In this document: positions 50,685-53,394 of the stretch, in pieces
Numbering within the stretch: position 1 is the stretch's first letter
Layout: every line of letters begins with the position of its first letter
Notes under the pieces: generated by a model
Told to the model about the DNA's origin: nothing
Database searches by the model: none
What the model saw: the letters and a program-made list of their open reading frames with translations, nothing else
NCBI RefSeq assembly: GCF_001428525.1
Contig: NZ_LMHW01000004.1
Span: forward strand, 1-53,394
Source of the DNA: Flavobacterium sp. Root186
GTDB lineage: Bacteria > Bacteroidota > Bacteroidia > Flavobacteriales > Flavobacteriaceae
Direction of reading: 5' to 3'
DNA: 53,394 nt
Made by a program: the position numbers and the translations under genes

Positions 50685-51361
50685 TCTTCGCTGCTTAAAT
50701 AATACCCGTAACCAATTTTGGTGCGGATAAGTTTTATCTCGTGATCTTTATCGATTTTTTTTCGAAGGAAATTAATATAAACTTCAATCGTATTTTGATT
50801 GGTTTCGATATGATAATCCCAAAGTTTATCAGCAATAAATTGTTTAGACAAAACTTTTCCTTTGGCATGAGCCAAAATTAAAATCAATTTAAACTCTTTT
50901 GGAGTAAGTTTAATTTCTTCGCCAGAGCGAAAAACCTTCATTTCTTCTTCCTGAATTTCTAAATCTTCAACAATAATTTTCTTTTCTGTTTGCTGCGGAA
51001 TTTCTTTTCGTCTTAATAAGGATAAAATTCTAGCGTACAATTCGTCAAAATGAAAAGGTTTTACCAAATAATCATCGGCACCATTGTCAAAAGATGCCAG
51101 TTTATCTTCGATTTCGCTAAAAGCCGTCAGCATTATAATTGGAGTCTTTTTATCAACCTCTCTGATTCCTTTGCAGACATCAATACCGTTTGTGCCGGGA
51201 ACATTAATATCAAGGATGATTAAATCATATTCGTAAGGAAAATATTTTTTTAATAATAAAGAACCATCATAATAAGGTATACACTCGAATTCTTTAATAG
51301 TAAAGAATGCGGAGATTTCTTTAGATAAAGTAAAATCATCTTCGAGTAGTAAAATTTTCAT
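50681..51361 (-). CDS. OmpR/PhoB-type response regulator of the metal efflux locus
   Basis: A 226-residue response regulator. The receiver has the acidic LLLEDDF pocket, the phospho-acceptor Asp in DLIILDINVPGTNG, the Thr in MLTAFSE and the Lys in DDYLVKPFHF. The C-terminal winged helix includes EEIKLTPKEFKLILILAHAK and NTIEVYINFLRKKIDKDHEI, then TKIGYGYYL. It is probably activated by the kinase encoded next and controls the CzcCBA-type genes downstream. The stop and start of the pair overlap (ATGA). Confidence 0.95.
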   Translation of the reverse strand: MKILLLEDDFTLSKEISAFFTIKEFECIPYYDGSLLLKKYFPYEYDLIILDINVPGTNGIDVCKGIREVDKKTPIIMLTAFSEIEDKLASFDNGADDYLVKPFHFDELYARILSLLRRKEIPQQTEKKIIVEDLEIQEEEMKVFRSGEEIKLTPKEFKLILILAHAKGKVLSKQFIADKLWDYHIETNQNTIEVYINFLRKKIDKDHEIKLIRTKIGYGYYLSSEE

Positions 51362-51374
51362 GCTTTGTTTGTTT

Positions 51375-51412
51375 ATAAATTCGGCCGTTAAAAAACAAAC
51401 AGCCGAATTTAT
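51375..51412 (-). terminator. Hairpin between the M42 peptidase and regulator genes
   Basis: ATAAATTCGGC (51375-51385) and GCCGAATTTAT (51402-51412) form an 11-base stem. It lies just after the M42 stop and within 15 bases of the regulator start, so it may be the peptidase terminator and part of the regulator leader. Confidence 0.5.
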
Positions 51413-51425
51413 GTTTCTAAAAATA

Positions 51426-52514
51426 TTATTTGAAATAAGAAAAACTCTGATTGTTTTCTATTTTCAACAGCGATTCATAAATCAGCTGAATTACATTTTC
51501 TACATCTTCTTTGTGAACCATTTCAACCGTTGTATGCATATAACGTAACGGAAGAGAAATCAATGCCGATGCTACACCGCCATTACTATAAGCAAAAGCA
51601 TCAGTATCTGTACCGGTTGCTCTCGATGTTGCATGACGCTGAAACGGAATTTTATTTTCTTCGGCAGTATCTACAATTAAATCACGCAGTTTATTTTGAA
51701 TCGCCGGAGAATACGCAATAACAGGTCCTTTTCCCATTTTTAAATCACCTTCAACCTTTTTATCAATCATAGGTGTAGTAGTATCGTGACAAACATCAGT
51801 CACAATTGCAACATTTGGTTTAATAGTATGCGCAATCATTTCTGCACCACGCAGACCAATTTCTTCCTGAACCGAGTTTACGATATATAAACCAAATGGT
51901 AATTGCTTTTTGTTTTCGTGTAATAAACGAGCAACTTCAGCAATCATAAAACCGCCCATTCTGTTATCAATCGCGCGGCAAATAAATTTGTTTTCATTCA
52001 AAATCATAAATTCATCAGGATAAGTAATCACACAGCCCACATGAACACCCATTGCTTCAACCTGCTCTTTAGTTTCGCAGCCCAGATCAATAAAAATATT
52101 ACTTAGTTTCGGAATTTCTTCTTTATCTCTTAAACGAGTATGAATAGCCGGCCAGCCAAAAACACCTTTTACAATTCCTTTTTTAGTATGAATATTAACT
52201 CTTTTAGAAGGTGCAATTTGATGATCTGAACCACCATTTCTTATTACATACAATAAACCGTCATCAGTAATATAATTCACATACCATGAAATTTCATCGG
52301 CGTGGCCTTCAATTACAACCTTAAATGGAGCATCGGGATTAATAACTCCAACAGCCGTACCATATGTATCAGTAATAAAAGTATCAACATACGGTTTCAA
52401 ATAATTCATCCACAATTTTTGTCCTTCACTTTCGTAACCAGTAGGCGAAGCATTATTTAGATAGCTTTCCAGGAAAGCAATAGAAGTATCCTTTAAGATA
52501 GATTTTGTACTCAT
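51426..52514 (-). CDS. M42 family metallopeptidase (aminopeptidase)
   Basis: A 362-residue cytosolic aminopeptidase of the M42 (FrvX/PepA-like) family. The two-metal ligands are visible: His in VVIEGHADEISW, Asp in RAIDNRMGGFM, the catalytic Glu pair in VNSVQEEIGLRGAE, Asp in VTDVCHDTT, and the last His in LRYMHTTVEMVHKED. Members form large dodecamers and cleave amino acids from short peptides. It is divergent from the DUF4294 gene, with 81 bases between the starts. Confidence 0.95.
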   Translation of the reverse strand: MSTKSILKDTSIAFLESYLNNASPTGYESEGQKLWMNYLKPYVDTFITDTYGTAVGVINPDAPFKVVIEGHADEISWYVNYITDDGLLYVIRNGGSDHQIAPSKRVNIHTKKGIVKGVFGWPAIHTRLRDKEEIPKLSNIFIDLGCETKEQVEAMGVHVGCVITYPDEFMILNENKFICRAIDNRMGGFMIAEVARLLHENKKQLPFGLYIVNSVQEEIGLRGAEMIAHTIKPNVAIVTDVCHDTTTPMIDKKVEGDLKMGKGPVIAYSPAIQNKLRDLIVDTAEENKIPFQRHATSRATGTDTDAFAYSNGGVASALISLPLRYMHTTVEMVHKEDVENVIQLIYESLLKIENNQSFSYFK

Positions 52515-52595
52515 AAAAATATTTTTGCGCTAATTTATAAATTTGGTATTAGAGTTGTGTATAAATATATAATTTTACATTTAAATTAAGACTCC

Positions 52596-53276
52596 ATGAG
52601 ATTTACCAGTATTTTGTTTTTACTATTGATTGCATTTACAAGTCAAGCCCAGGTTACTCCAAAAGAAAATCAGGAAATGGGCAATATTTTAACCGAACAA
52701 GATTCTATTCTGAATGATACTATTCAGCTGCCCGAGATAATTATCTCAAAAGGAGAGAGAATGAGTGCCGAAGAAATGAAGCAGTTTCAGATTCTGCAAA
52801 ACAGAGTCTATAAAGTGTATCCTTATGCAAGATTGGCTGCGGATAGATTAACAGCACTAAATAACGGAATGGCACGATTAAAAAACAATCGTGAAAAAAA
52901 GAAGTATTTTAAGATTGTAGAAGACTACCTTAATAATGAATTCGAAGACAGACTTAAAAAACTTTCCAGAAAACAAGGGCAAATTCTTGTAAAACTTGTG
53001 CATCGCCAAACCGGAAAAACAACTTATGAGTTAATCAAAAATCTAAAAAGCGGTTTCAAAGCCTTCGTTTCAAATACAACAGCTAATTTATTCGATATAA
53101 GTTTAAAGACTGAATACAAACCCTACGAGGTTAATGAAGACTATTTAATAGAAACAATCTTAGTACGCGGTTTCGAATCTGGACGTTTATTAAATCAAAC
53201 TCCAGCCAACCCTGTAAATTATAATAACCTCATGGAACATTGGGAAACAAAAGCCAAGGATCTCAATAAAAAATAA
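52596..53276 (+). CDS. DUF4294 domain-containing exported protein
   Basis: A 226-residue protein with a signal peptide (residues 1-18, ending SQAQ). It matches DUF4294, a family found in Bacteroidota: IQLPEIIISKGERMSAEEMK, then VYKVYPYARLAADRLTALNN, LSRKQGQILVKLVHRQTGKT and LIKNLKSGFKAFVSNTTANL. It is mostly helical and charged and has no known activity. It is probably periplasmic. A palindromic terminator follows. The start at 52596 begins the signal peptide directly. Confidence 0.9.
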   Translation: MRFTSILFLLLIAFTSQAQVTPKENQEMGNILTEQDSILNDTIQLPEIIISKGERMSAEEMKQFQILQNRVYKVYPYARLAADRLTALNNGMARLKNNREKKKYFKIVEDYLNNEFEDRLKKLSRKQGQILVKLVHRQTGKTTYELIKNLKSGFKAFVSNTTANLFDISLKTEYKPYEVNEDYLIETILVRGFESGRLLNQTPANPVNYNNLMEHWETKAKDLNKK

Positions 53277-53296
53277 CATACTATAATAATTAGTGC

Positions 53297-53335
53297 AACC
53301 CGACAGTTTTTTAAAACCTGTCGGGTTTGTTTTTT
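53297..53335 (+). terminator. Terminator after the DUF4294 gene
   Basis: AACCCGACAGTTTT (53297-53310) faces AAAACCTGTCGGGTTT (53313-53328), followed by a T run. It is a near copy of the palindrome at 31862-31896. The last 60 bases of the window show no gene. Confidence 0.75.
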
Positions 53336-53394
53336 ATACAATATATATAAGTATAAAATGATACTATAATATATAAGAGTAAAACATTTGTCAG

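Overview
The window is low-GC DNA from a member of the Bacteroidota, most probably a Flavobacterium. The evidence is an adjacent gldF/gldG pair (gliding motility), a SusC/SusD pair, and many short leaders carrying the flavobacterial -7 motif TAnnTTTG, several with a TTG about 17-21 bases upstream. No rRNA, tRNA, CRISPR array, insertion sequence or phage gene was recognised. The sequence is chromosomal in character: core genes (mnmE, dnaN, phoH, purC) alternate with accessory blocks.

Layout. (1) 0.2-9.8 kb is a loosely packed accessory region, mostly on the minus strand: a hotdog thioesterase, a ThuA-like protein, an SDR oxidoreductase behind a large protein of unknown function, a ferritin-like YciE/YciF (DUF892) protein with a lysine-rich tail, YodC, a stand-alone CinA-like protein and two small related proteins. 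Three genes here are broken: a 3' fragment of an L,D-transpeptidase, an SRPBCC protein with one in-frame stop, and a decayed SDR abutting mnmE. It resembles a general-stress gene cluster in decay. (2) 9.8-14.1 kb holds mnmE, a universal stress protein and a membrane-linked MutS-like ATPase. (3) 14.6-30.3 kb is a polysaccharide utilisation locus on the plus strand: LacI-type regulator, SusC, SusD, GH2 beta-mannosidase, two GH92 alpha-mannosidases, GH125 alpha-1,6-mannosidase and a ROK sugar kinase. The enzyme set fits stepwise trimming of mannose-rich N-glycans or mannan to mannose. The same 16-base palindrome occurs before the regulator and before susC and is the likely operator. (4) 30.3-42.7 kb is mostly housekeeping: a DsbA-like protein, an outer-membrane protein, dnaN, gldG/gldF, a monooxygenase-fold protein, a SAM hydrolase family protein, phoH, a HAD phosphatase and purC. 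It ends in a GH26 mannanase gene interrupted by TGA. (5) 43.2-53.3 kb has an ankyrin-repeat protein, a convergent CzcCBA-type metal efflux operon with its two-component system upstream, an M42 aminopeptidase and a DUF4294 protein.

Most notable points. The GH2 beta-mannosidase keeps both catalytic glutamates but appears to lack two whole accessory beta-sandwich domains. A 16-bp terminator-like hairpin just after purC lies inside the signal-peptide codons of the GH26 gene, which itself has a nonsense codon. LacI and SusC share an operator. Two small proteins share a KCPY...GDWG signature. Intergenic DNA carries several families of dispersed palindromes and REP-like repeats. All assignments come from reading the sequence; no database search was run.
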